Source: Bacillota bacterium
GTDB lineage: Bacteria > Bacillota > Clostridia > Acetivibrionales > DSM-1351
Length of the DNA stretch: 44,236 nucleotides
NCBI GenBank assembly: GCA_023426005.1
Contig: JAFABO010000131.1
Coordinates: forward strand, 1-44,236
Direction: 5' to 3'
Both the position numbers and the translations under genes were made by a program. This document shows, one piece after another, positions 35,755-42,937 of the stretch. Within the stretch, counting starts at the first letter, position 1, and every line of letters starts with the position of its first letter. The notes beneath the pieces were generated by a model. The model saw only the letters and a program-made list of their open reading frames with translations. It searched no databases and was not told the DNA's origin.

Positions 35755-36387
35755 TCACAATTTGAATACCGGAAGCAATATCTCATCAACCAATAATTCC
35801 AGCCGTTTTGAGTCCACCACCTGGCGGAATATATTTTCCATCCGGATCAAATCAAACGGTAAAACCAATGTCATATCATCCACCTCTTTTAATTTGTCAC
35901 CACGTGCTTTAGCCAACCCCAACAATTTTTTCATAACCAGAATGTTTTTTTCCATTTCTCCTGTTTTTATATCAGCTGTCTTTTTTCCTATTTTTCCTGT
36001 TTTTATATCAGTTACCTTTTCGCTGCTTTGACTCATCTCAAACAAGATAACATTCATAATTTCGGTGCCGACCCCGGTATAAAATCTCTGGTAGAGTACA
36101 AGCAGCTGCAGCAAGTCACTGCGCAGACTCCCGGTATCCTCTATTTTGTCAATAAGCTCACCGTCCAGTGCAAGCGCAGATTTATACACCATAATCTCCC
36201 GGATCAGGTCAAAGGTTGTAGCCCACCGCCGGTACAATACGGTTCTGCTGGTTTTGGCATTCTGTGCAATTTGCCTGAATGTGAGATTCGGGTAACCGAC
36301 TTCCCTGATAATCTTTACGGCAGCATCATAAATATTGTCAATCAGCACGTCACCGCGCCTTCGCGCATTTTTATCCGATTCTTTCAT
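35755..36387 (-). CDS. TetR-family regulator
   Basis: This 210-residue protein has an N-terminal helix-turn-helix (VGYPNLTFRQIAQNAKTSRT, then VLYRRW) and a helical effector domain. Midway it has a tandem duplication of 12 residues (DIKTGKIGKKTA, then DIKTGEMEKN). At DNA level the 16-bp block at 35960-35975 recurs exactly at 35996-36011, a 36-bp period. It probably once controlled the divergent efflux pump whose remains lie at 36471-36890. AGGAG lies upstream of the ATG. The gene itself is intact. Confidence 0.88.
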   Translation of the reverse strand: MKESDKNARRRGDVLIDNIYDAAVKIIREVGYPNLTFRQIAQNAKTSRTVLYRRWATTFDLIREIMVYKSALALDGELIDKIEDTGSLRSDLLQLLVLYQRFYTGVGTEIMNVILFEMSQSSEKVTDIKTGKIGKKTADIKTGEMEKNILVMKKLLGLAKARGDKLKEVDDMTLVLPFDLIRMENIFRQVVDSKRLELLVDEILLPVFKL

Positions 36388-36421
36388 TTTTACTTATCTC
36401 CTGTTTACATGACTTTTAATC

Positions 36422-36430
36422 ATTATAGCA
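36422..36430 (-). promoter_or_regulatory. Extended -10 promoter of the second TetR gene
   Basis: On the minus strand TGCTATAAT lies 34 bp before the TetR ATG, without a clear -35. It sits in the short divergent region shared with the efflux-pump remnant. Confidence 0.45.
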
Positions 36431-36470
36431 TAAAATTAAATAAGGTACACGTTGACTCCTATTTCCCAAG

Positions 36471-36890
36471 GTAGCTTTTCGCATCTTACAGAGCTTTACA
36501 TCAGGCTTTTAATCTCAACGTTGACCACCATGATCGTCCGTGCAGCGGGAGCGGAAAACTTTGGCCGGCTGATGTCCATTGTGGGGACCGCCATTGTTTT
36601 CGGCACAATGGCGGTCCAATTACAGGCGGCCTGATTACCGAGCATCTGACCTGTCACTGGCTTTTCACTGAGCGGTATGGCAGCTACAGCCGCCCATATA
36701 TCCGGGGCCTATCATGCGGGGTTTATTACCAGTCTGATCTTCATGTGATTGCTATCATTCCGGCATTATTTCTCACATATAAAATCAACAAAGCAAATCA
36801 GGCTATAAAAAGCCTTCCGGGCCTGCTAATGACCGTCAGACACCTGAGGGCGAATATTAAATCCATAATTATCTGCAAATGTGTTAAAAT
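36471..36890 (+). pseudogene. Shattered DHA2-type MFS drug efflux pump
   Basis: Three pieces in three frames recall the EmrB/QacA family. VAFRILQSFTSGF (from 36471) fits the end of helix 4. LISTLTTMIVRAAGAENFGR with LMSIVGTAIVFG (about 36507-36603) fits the following loop and helix. GGPITGGLITEHLTCHWLF (from about 36606) carries the antiporter motif C, then continues with unrelated-looking sequence and a membrane tail (IIPALFLTYKINKANQAIKS). At least two frameshifts and large deletions are needed. The start and most helices are missing, so it is not functional. It lies divergent from an intact TetR gene, a usual arrangement for such pumps. Confidence 0.75.
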
Positions 36891-36897
36891 ATATTAA

Positions 36898-36935
36898 ATT
36901 GGCGTGTTATGCCAGTTGAATTATGTTGCTTTCAA
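36898..36935 (+). repeat. Possible diverged repeat end
   Basis: GGCGTGTTATGCCAGTTGAAT followed shortly by GTTGCTTT loosely matches the left end of the repeat at 27256. GGCGTGTTATGCC is itself nearly palindromic. The match is weak. The remaining DNA up to the radical SAM gene at 37103 shows nothing else that I can support. Confidence 0.3.
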
Positions 36936-37102
36936 GTAATAAATAATGTTTTCAGCCTTAAGAACAAAAAATATCTGAAGCACAAAAGTACATGAGGCGG
37001 TATTCATCAATGGGAAGCCTGGTTAGAAGAGCTTGCTTGAAACTCAGATAAATTGGACTCTATGCGTTAAATAAATTTTATTATTCCCATGAGAGGTGCA
37101 AT

Positions 37103-38041
37103 ATGAAACTCTGGCCCGACCAAAAGCCGTATTATTCTGTCAACCATTACTATCAGCAAATCTTTGGCCATAAAGTCTACAAAATCTCACTGGATATCGG
37201 TTGTACCTGTCCTACAAGGGATGGCAGCAAGGGCACCGGCGGCTGTACCTTTTGTTCGGCAAAAGGTTCCGGCGATTTTGCCATAGCGGGGCCAATGGAC
37301 ATGCATAAAAAAATTGACTCGGCAATTCAGATGGTTTCCGCAAAAAGCAGTTCAAGCCGTTCAAATGGTTATGTAGGGTATCTGCAAGCCTTTTCCAACA
37401 CTTATGGACCGGTGGGCCAGTTGGTGCCTGTCTATGAGGAAATCCTGGCTGATGAGAGAATTTTGGGCCTGTCCATCGGCACAAGGCCGGATTGTCTTTC
37501 AGGCGAGATGCTTGGGGAGCTTGGGCGTCTATCTGAAATGAAGCCCCTGTGGGTGGAACTTGGGCTTCAGACCATCCATCAAAAGACAGCAAAGCTTTTT
37601 AACCGGGGATATGAATTGTCTGTTTTTGAAAATGCCGTTTTGAAATTAAATCAATTCGGTATTCCGGTGATTGTTCATCTGATTGTCGGGCTCATGGGCG
37701 AGACCTATGAGGATTTCATGGCAACCATTGATTATATGGCAGGACAGCCTGTAGGCGGCATTAAGCTGGCTATGCTGCACATACTGAAAGACAGCCCTTT
37801 ATATAAGGACTACCTGAAAGAGCCCTTTCCCCTGCTGGATGAAGCAACTTATATAAAATGGGTGGCGGAGGCCATCACCCGGCTGCCCCGGGAAATGGTC
37901 ATTCACAGAGTGACGGGAGACGGTGATCACAAGCACCTGATTGCACCTGAATGGAGCGGACATAAACGCCATGTCCTTAACGGGTTGTCTCAATACATGG
38001 CCGGGCATGGCATGTACCAGGGACAGGCTCTCGGGAGGTAA
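37103..38041 (+). CDS. TIGR01212-family radical SAM protein (YtqA/YhcC)
   Basis: This 312-residue protein has the unusual cysteine cluster CTCPTRDGSKGTGGCTFC (Cys34, 36, 48, 51), which in this family holds the 4Fe-4S cluster in place of the standard CxxxCxxC. It is followed by GSGDFA and the LSIGTRPDC segment. The closing region carries IHRVTGDGDHKHLIAPEWSG, typical of YtqA. Members are widespread, but their reaction is not well established; a role in RNA modification has been suggested. GAGAGG precedes the ATG. It is a single gene. Confidence 0.9.
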   Translation: MKLWPDQKPYYSVNHYYQQIFGHKVYKISLDIGCTCPTRDGSKGTGGCTFCSAKGSGDFAIAGPMDMHKKIDSAIQMVSAKSSSSRSNGYVGYLQAFSNTYGPVGQLVPVYEEILADERILGLSIGTRPDCLSGEMLGELGRLSEMKPLWVELGLQTIHQKTAKLFNRGYELSVFENAVLKLNQFGIPVIVHLIVGLMGETYEDFMATIDYMAGQPVGGIKLAMLHILKDSPLYKDYLKEPFPLLDEATYIKWVAEAITRLPREMVIHRVTGDGDHKHLIAPEWSGHKRHVLNGLSQYMAGHGMYQGQALGR

Positions 38042-38077
38042 TGTTTCTCATTGTCAGAACCACTTCAGCCCTCCTAA

Positions 38078-38116
38078 TTTAACTTATTGTGCTAATTAAT
38101 TAAAATTTGCTTTAAC
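38078..38116 (+). repeat. Partial copy of the palindromic repeat (left end)
   Basis: TTTAACTTATTGTGCTAATT and the following AAATTTGCTTTAAC match the left part of the 27256 copy. It is immediately followed by a full-length copy. Confidence 0.5.
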
Positions 38117-38220
38117 TAACCTGCTGTGTCTAATTGAAATTTTGTTTTTGCCTTACAGTTAGCTCTATTTAGAATCAGCTGGTACGCGAGGGCAACTTCA
38201 TGAAATAAGATGCACGGTTA
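38117..38220 (+). repeat. Full-length diverged copy of the palindromic repeat
   Basis: This 104-bp copy begins TAACCTGCTGTGTC and ends AACTTCATGAAATAAG, then ATGCACGGTTA, in line with the ends of the 27256-27358 copy. Interior landmarks (TTGCCTTAC, ATCAGCTGGTA) also align. Its right end is the left arm of the structured element that follows. Confidence 0.55.
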
Positions 38221-38396
38221 AAAACAATTGCTATAAATTGTCGGCAAAATTAAAGTGGTTTTGCCGTCAAAGCAGCAGGACGCTGCTTTGAGCTGCAAAC
38301 CGGGACAGGATGTCGAGTTTGAGCAACGGCAAAAACGCTTTAATGAGGCGATACAATTTTTGTAATTGTTTTTTGTCATCCTTATTTCATGAAGTT
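38194..38396. ncRNA. Nested inverted-repeat element, candidate structured RNA
   Basis: The outer arms are a perfect 16-bp inverted repeat (38194-38209 and 38381-38396). Inside, AAACAATT and AAATTGT (38222-38241) pair with 38353-38371. A long stem (38249-38266 with 38327-38344) pairs 17 of 18 positions. Two hairpins sit at its tip: TCAAAGCAGC/GCTGCTTTGA with loop AGGAC (38267-38291), and an interrupted stem (38292-38324) with apex GACA-GGA-TGTC. CGGCAAAA at 38242-38249 could instead pair with TTTTGCCG (38259-38266), competing with the long stem. No protein is encoded. The transcribed strand is unknown; a T6 run follows the inner stem on the plus strand. Confidence 0.55.
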
Positions 38397-38426
38397 AGTA
38401 AGGAAGTTACCAGTTGATATAAAAAA
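38381..38426 (-). repeat. Inverted partial copy of the palindromic repeat
   Basis: CTTATTTCATGAAGTTAGT, then GGAAGTTACCAGTTGATAT matches the complement of the right half of the 27256-27358 copy. It lies opposite the copy at 38117-38220, closing the structured element. From here to 38593 only AT-rich DNA is seen. Confidence 0.55.
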
Positions 38427-38593
38427 GTTACATAAACTGAAAAGCATAACAAGTTAATTTAAGTAGAAAATTATGAATAATATTGTGCTGGCCAATGTGA
38501 TACTAATGTATGAAAATGTTTAATTCATTGGATGTGTCAGGATGTGCCGATATCTGTCGGCAGCATAAGCAACGTGTCCCGAAAGGATTCCTT

Positions 38594-39400
38594 ATGAGAA
38601 GTAATATAAGCATTTTATATATGGTATTTATATGCGTATTTCTGGCAGCGGGCTGTGGCTTACCAAAAAAGGATATACCCCAAAAAGAAGCTGTTGATAC
38701 TGCACCTTTGCAGCTCGAAAATAAAAATGACGAAACCTCAAAAAATAATTTTACAGGCAAAGCTCAAGAAAAAGAAGAAAAGTACGACAAAAAAATTGCA
38801 TATATTACAATTGACGATGGCCCCTCCACCAATAATACCGCGGCAATTTTAGATATACTCAAAAAAGCTGAAATCAAAGCAACTTTTTTTGTACTTCCCA
38901 AAGGCCATATGGACGATATTTATGCACGCATAATCAATGAAGGCCATGTGCTTGGAAATCATTCCTACTCCCATTCCAATCATATATATGCTTCTGAAGA
39001 TGATTTCGAGAAAGATATATTAAAAGCAAAAGCTTTTATCTATAAAAAGCTGGACTATACAACAACAGTATTCAGGTTTCCCGGAGGAACCCCGGGAAGA
39101 AAAAAGAGTATTATCCAAAAAAGAGCAGATATCCTGAAGAAAAACGGATACCGTTATTTTGATTGGGATGTATCTGTTGCAGATACAGACCCCAACTTGA
39201 AAAATTATGGAGATGAAAAGTTTATAGTAAATCTGATGACAGGAAATGTACTCCATAACACCAAAGGAAAAAAGCGGCTCATCGTGCTGATGCACGACGA
39301 TTCCACAAAAATATACACCGTAAAGGCATTACCCTGTATTATTGATGGACTGAAAAAACAGGGGTATGTCTTCGATGTGCTTACGAACTACAAAAAGTAA
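38594..39400 (+). CDS. Lipoprotein polysaccharide deacetylase (CE4/NodB)
   Basis: This 268-residue membrane-anchored enzyme (lipobox LAAGC, Cys21) has a charged linker followed by a NodB domain. All family motifs are intact: ITIDDGPST (catalytic base and metal Asp), GNHSYSHSNH (metal histidines in HSxxH), FRFPGG and LMHDD. It probably removes N-acetyl groups from peptidoglycan or another wall polymer. The ATG at 38594 was chosen because it starts the signal peptide and follows AAGGA by 6-7 bases; an in-frame ATG 84 bases upstream lacks a site. It stands alone. Confidence 0.9.
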   Translation: MRSNISILYMVFICVFLAAGCGLPKKDIPQKEAVDTAPLQLENKNDETSKNNFTGKAQEKEEKYDKKIAYITIDDGPSTNNTAAILDILKKAEIKATFFVLPKGHMDDIYARIINEGHVLGNHSYSHSNHIYASEDDFEKDILKAKAFIYKKLDYTTTVFRFPGGTPGRKKSIIQKRADILKKNGYRYFDWDVSVADTDPNLKNYGDEKFIVNLMTGNVLHNTKGKKRLIVLMHDDSTKIYTVKALPCIIDGLKKQGYVFDVLTNYKK

Positions 39401-39602
39401 TACCTCTATCTGCCTTTTATCTGCTATATATCTTTTAACAACTATATGTCTTTTACCTGCACGCAGGATTTCCTGATCCTTTGAAATGCAGTATTTCTAA
39501 ATTTTTCTTCTGAAGCATACAATCCCGTATACAGCATATTTTTCTCAGCCTATCGCCATTATTCCGGGCTATTAAATTGACATGTTTAATTTTTTTAATT
39601 TA

Positions 39603-39631
39603 TTGACAGTTTAATTTAAATATAGTAATAT
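39603..39631 (+). promoter_or_regulatory. Sigma-A promoter of the amino-acid ABC operon
   Basis: TTGACA (39603-39608), a 17-bp spacer and TAATAT (39626-39631) precede the permease operon, leaving a leader of about 90 nt. No T-box signature (the AGGGTGGNACCGCG-type motif) is in that leader. The rest of 39401-39602 shows nothing else that I can support. Confidence 0.75.
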
Positions 39632-39727
39632 ATCAAAGTAATCATATAAGAATAGTATGATTTGTGTTGTATGGAGTACTGGCAGGGCCATATCCGGATT
39701 TTGCTGTAGTGAAAGGAGCATATTATC

Positions 39728-40387
39728 TTGGACTTTGATTTTATTGCAGAATACACACCCATGTATGTTACTGCAGCCGCACTTACGCTAAGGATTGCAT
39801 TCTGGGGAATTGTTTTCTCCCTGGTGACAGGACTGGTTTGCAGTCTGATTCAATATTATAAAATACCTGCTTTGAAACAGCTTATATCAGGCTATATTGA
39901 ATTATCCCGGAATACGCCTCTACTGGTCCAGCTGTTCTTCCTGTACTTTGGCCTTCCCAAGCTGGGTATAATTATCAGTTCCGAGGGTTGTGCCATACTT
40001 GGCCTCTCCTTTCTCGGCGGCAGTTATATGGCCGAGGCCTTCAGAAGCGGATTGGAATCGGTAGAAAAGGGACAGGTGGAGGCCGGGCTCAGCATTGGCT
40101 TAAAGCGCAGTCAAATAATCAGATATATTGTTTTGCCCCAGGCTATTTCAGTTTCAGTGCCCGCCTTTTGCGCAAACATTATTTTCCTGATAAAGGAAAC
40201 TTCCGTTTTCAGCGTGGTGGCGCTTGCCGATCTCATGTATGTGGCAAAGGATTTAATAGGGTTGTACTACAAAACCGATGAAGCACTGCTCATGCTGGTT
40301 TTATCCTATCTTGTCATCCTTCTGCCGGTTTCAATTATAGCGTCATTACTGGAGAGGAGGCTGCGCTATGCAGGATTTGGGAATTAG
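39728..40387 (+). CDS. Polar amino-acid ABC permease, first subunit
   Basis: This 219-residue HisM/GlnP-type permease has about five membrane helices. The signature SRNTPLLVQLFFLYFGLP and the EAA loop EAGLSIGLKRSQIIRYIVLP are present. It starts with TTG at 39728, about 9 bases after AAAGGAG; no ATG is better placed. It overlaps the next permease gene by 20 bp. With it, it forms the channel of an amino-acid importer. Confidence 0.92.
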   Translation: MDFDFIAEYTPMYVTAAALTLRIAFWGIVFSLVTGLVCSLIQYYKIPALKQLISGYIELSRNTPLLVQLFFLYFGLPKLGIIISSEGCAILGLSFLGGSYMAEAFRSGLESVEKGQVEAGLSIGLKRSQIIRYIVLPQAISVSVPAFCANIIFLIKETSVFSVVALADLMYVAKDLIGLYYKTDEALLMLVLSYLVILLPVSIIASLLERRLRYAGFGN

Positions 40388-41045
40388 AGTGCTCTTTGAA
40401 GGCAGCAATCTATTGCGCCTGCTGGGCGGCTTGTGGATTACTGTAAAAATAGCTCTTATTTCTGTAGCCATTTCCTTTGTATTGGGAATTTTTCTTGGGA
40501 TGGTAATGACCTTAAAAAATCCTGTGACAAAGGCAATAACAAGGCTCTATCTGGAATTTGTCCGTATCATGCCCCAACTGGTGCTGCTTTTCCTGGTTTA
40601 TTTCGGTTTGACCAGAGCTTTTCACATCAATCTTTCGGGACAATTGTCGGCCATGATCGTTTTTGTTGTCTGGGGAACCGCTGAAATGGGAGATCTGGTG
40701 CGCAGTGCTCTTATTTCCATATCAAAGCACCAGTATGAGAGCGGAACAGCTTTAGGGCTGACCAACCTGCAGGTGTACAGATATGTAATAATTCCCCAGA
40801 CTGTGAGAAGACTGCTTCCTTTGTCAATAAACCTGATGACGCGTATGGTCAAGACCACTTCCCTGATTGTTCTCATAGGTGTTGTGGAGGTTCTGAAGGT
40901 AGGGCAGCAAATCATCGAGGCCAACCGTTATACTGCACCCTCGGGTGCACTGTGGATTTACGGAACTATTTTCCTGCTTTATTTTATTGTTTGCTTCCCT
41001 ATTTCACGTTTGGCCGGACGGTTGGAAAAACGCTGGATGAATTGA
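40368..41045 (+). CDS. Polar amino-acid ABC permease, second subunit
   Basis: This 225-residue permease has the same family pattern: EFVRIMPQLVLLFLVYFGL and the EAA-type loop ESGTALGLTNLQVYRYVIIP. The ATG at 40368 lies inside the end of the first permease gene, with GGAGAGGAGG before it. A 109-bp gap containing the shared leader separates it from the ATPase gene. Confidence 0.92.
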   Translation: MQDLGIRVLFEGSNLLRLLGGLWITVKIALISVAISFVLGIFLGMVMTLKNPVTKAITRLYLEFVRIMPQLVLLFLVYFGLTRAFHINLSGQLSAMIVFVVWGTAEMGDLVRSALISISKHQYESGTALGLTNLQVYRYVIIPQTVRRLLPLSINLMTRMVKTTSLIVLIGVVEVLKVGQQIIEANRYTAPSGALWIYGTIFLLYFIVCFPISRLAGRLEKRWMN

Positions 41046-41074
41046 AGTCTTATAGCGGATAGGGAGTGGAAAAT

Positions 41075-41154
41075 ATTTCATTACAGTTTTGTGGCCGCTT
41101 TTGCGGCTCAAAGCCATAACATGTCAAAGCCATAAACGGCTTAGGAGGTTAACA
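41075..41154 (+). ncRNA. Shared two-hairpin leader, copy C, inside an operon
   Basis: Hairpin 1 is GGCCGC (41093-41098), loop TTTT and GCGGCT. TCAAAGCCATAA occurs twice (41108-41119 and 41124-41135), a 16-bp tandem duplication absent from the other copies. The second supplies hairpin 2, AAGCC (41127-41131) with GGCTT (41138-41142). AGGAGG follows 6 bases before the ATG. The first 34 bases or so match copy A almost exactly. Confidence 0.65.
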
Positions 41155-41898
41155 ATGGCACAAACACCGAAGGTGCTGGAAATCCGGCATTTAAAAAAAC
41201 AATATGGAAATGATGCGGTTTTGAAGGATATCTCTCTTGATATCCACCAGGGTGAGGTTGTGGTGATAGTTGGCCCCTCGGGCTGCGGAAAGAGTACGCT
41301 CCTCAGATGCATCAACGGACTTGAGCCCATTCAGGCAGGAGATATCCTTCTGAACGGAAATGCAATTACCGACGGTAAAACTCAATGGAGCCAGATACGC
41401 CAGAAAATAGGCATGGTATTTCAAAACTATGATCTGTTTCCCCACATGACCGTATTGGATAATGTACTGCTTGGCCCTTTAAAAGTGCAGGGCCGTAATA
41501 AGCTGGAGGCTGCCGTTGCTGCAAAAAAGCTGCTGGAACGTGTGGGCCTTCAGGATAAAATTAATTCCTATCCCCGCCAGTTGTCGGGCGGCCAGAAGCA
41601 AAGAGTAGCTATTGTGCGGGCCCTGATGATGGAACCCGAAATGATGCTGTTTGATGAAATCACTGCCGCGCTGGACCCTGAAATGGTGCGCGAAGTGCTG
41701 GATGTAGTTCTGGAATTGGCAAAGGGAGGCATGACCATGATCATTGTTACCCATGAAATGCAATTTGCAAGAGCAATTGCAAACCATATTGTATTTATTG
41801 ACAGCGGAGAGATAGTGGAGACCGGAAATCCGGAAGAGTTTTTTACTCAGCCAGAAACTGAGCGTGCGCGCAAGTTTTTGAATATATTTAATTACTGA
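41155..41898 (+). CDS. Polar amino-acid ABC ATPase (GlnQ/HisP type)
   Basis: This 247-residue ATPase has Walker A GPSGCGKST, Q-loop FQNYDLFPHMTVLDN, signature LSGGQKQRVAIVRAL, Walker B MLFDEITAALDPE and H-loop VTHEMQFA. The family usually has DEPTSALD, so Ile-Thr-Ala-Ala is a mild variant that keeps the catalytic Glu. It drives the two upstream permeases. The start is the ATG after the leader; a TTG-initiated extension through the leader is in frame but judged non-coding. Confidence 0.93.
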   Translation: MAQTPKVLEIRHLKKQYGNDAVLKDISLDIHQGEVVVIVGPSGCGKSTLLRCINGLEPIQAGDILLNGNAITDGKTQWSQIRQKIGMVFQNYDLFPHMTVLDNVLLGPLKVQGRNKLEAAVAAKKLLERVGLQDKINSYPRQLSGGQKQRVAIVRALMMEPEMMLFDEITAALDPEMVREVLDVVLELAKGGMTMIIVTHEMQFARAIANHIVFIDSGEIVETGNPEEFFTQPETERARKFLNIFNY

Positions 41899-41916
41899 CA
41901 GAAAGAGGGATTTATT

Positions 41917-42816
41917 ATGAAAAAATCAAAAAGAATTTTATCATCAGCTCTAGTGCTGATTCTTGCACTTACACTTTTTGCAGGCTGCGGAGCCGCCGGC
42001 TCTTCAGGTGCCGATTCATCCGCCGCAAATACTTCTTCAGCAGGCAATACGGCTGCCGGCACCGCCAGATCACTGGAAGATATAAAATCGAGCGGTAAAG
42101 TCATCATAGGAGTGTTCAGCGATAAGGCACCATTTGGCTATGTAGACGAAAAGGGCGCCTACCAGGGTTATGATGTTTATTTTGCAAACCGTATAGGCAA
42201 GGATCTGGGAGTGAATGTGGAGTTTGTGTCGGTTGAACCTGCCAGCCGTGTAGAGTACCTGAAAACCGGCAAAGTGGATATTATCCTTGCCAATTTTACA
42301 GTTACTGAAGAGAGAGCTCAATCGGTGGATTTTGCGCTTCCGTATATGAAGGTGGCGCTTGGAGTTGTCAGCCCCGACAAGTCACTGATTACTGATGTCT
42401 CCCAGCTTAACGGCAAAACTCTGATCGTTGCCAAAGGAACCACTGCCGAAACCTATTTTACCAAAAATCATCCGGAAGTAAAATTGCTTAAGTTTGATCA
42501 ATATACCGAAACCTATAATGCACTTTTAGATGGACGAGGAGATGCTTTCTCAACAGACAATACCGAAGTCCTTGCATGGGCTTTGCAGAACAAGGGCTTT
42601 GCTGTGGGAATAGAAAGTCTGGGAGATATTGATACCATTGCTCCGGCCGTACAAAAAGGCAATGCCGGACTGCTCAACTGGCTCAATGATGAAATCAAAA
42701 CCCTGGGTAAGGAAAACTTTTTCCATAAAGACTTTGAAGAAACCCTTGCCTCTGTTTACGGCAACGCGGTTGATTCCGACAGTCTTGTAGTTGAGAGCGG
42801 CGTTGTGGAGAAATAA
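41917..42816 (+). CDS. Polar amino-acid ABC binding lipoprotein
   Basis: This 299-residue lipoprotein (lipobox LFAGC, Cys24) has an Ala/Ser/Gly linker and then the family-3 solute-binding fold: FGYVDEKGAYQGYDVYFANR, ANFTVTEERAQSVDFALPY and the hinge segment KTLIVAKGTTAETY. The motifs fit acidic or polar amino-acid binding proteins such as glutamate/aspartate or cystine binders, but the ligand is not certain. It is the last gene of the operon, 18 bp after the ATPase stop, and is followed by a strong terminator. Confidence 0.92.
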   Translation: MKKSKRILSSALVLILALTLFAGCGAAGSSGADSSAANTSSAGNTAAGTARSLEDIKSSGKVIIGVFSDKAPFGYVDEKGAYQGYDVYFANRIGKDLGVNVEFVSVEPASRVEYLKTGKVDIILANFTVTEERAQSVDFALPYMKVALGVVSPDKSLITDVSQLNGKTLIVAKGTTAETYFTKNHPEVKLLKFDQYTETYNALLDGRGDAFSTDNTEVLAWALQNKGFAVGIESLGDIDTIAPAVQKGNAGLLNWLNDEIKTLGKENFFHKDFEETLASVYGNAVDSDSLVVESGVVEK

Positions 42817-42847
42817 TTTTCCTGCCGCAATTGTAAAATATAAATAC

Positions 42848-42881
42848 AAAAAGGCTCCTGTTTACAGGCAGGAGCCTTTTT
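42848..42881. terminator. Strong bidirectional terminator
   Basis: AAAAAGGCTCCTG, an 8-nt loop and CAGGAGCCTTTTT form a perfect 13-bp stem with A- and U-runs on each side. It lies 31 bp after the binding protein gene and 56 bp before the end of the convergent collagen-like gene, and can serve both. Confidence 0.93.
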
Positions 42882-42937
42882 GCGCATTCTTCAGGTCAGA
42901 GCGTCCAGTTAATCCATATTATCGCTGCCAATACCTG

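Noticed and set aside
38267..38324. Calling the GGA hairpins definite CsrA-binding sites.
   Set aside because: The loop sequences only approximate the consensus, transcription is unproven and no csrA gene is in the window; kept as a hypothesis.
39632..39727. T-box or other amino-acid riboswitch before the amino-acid ABC operon.
   Set aside because: No T-box motif, specifier loop or terminator/antiterminator pair could be seen.
41089..41154. In-frame N-terminal extension of the ABC ATPase through leader copy C, and similar upstream extension of the AraC gene at 24313.
   Set aside because: The extensions encode the repeated leader in different frames in different copies, and good Shine-Dalgarno sites precede the inner start codons.
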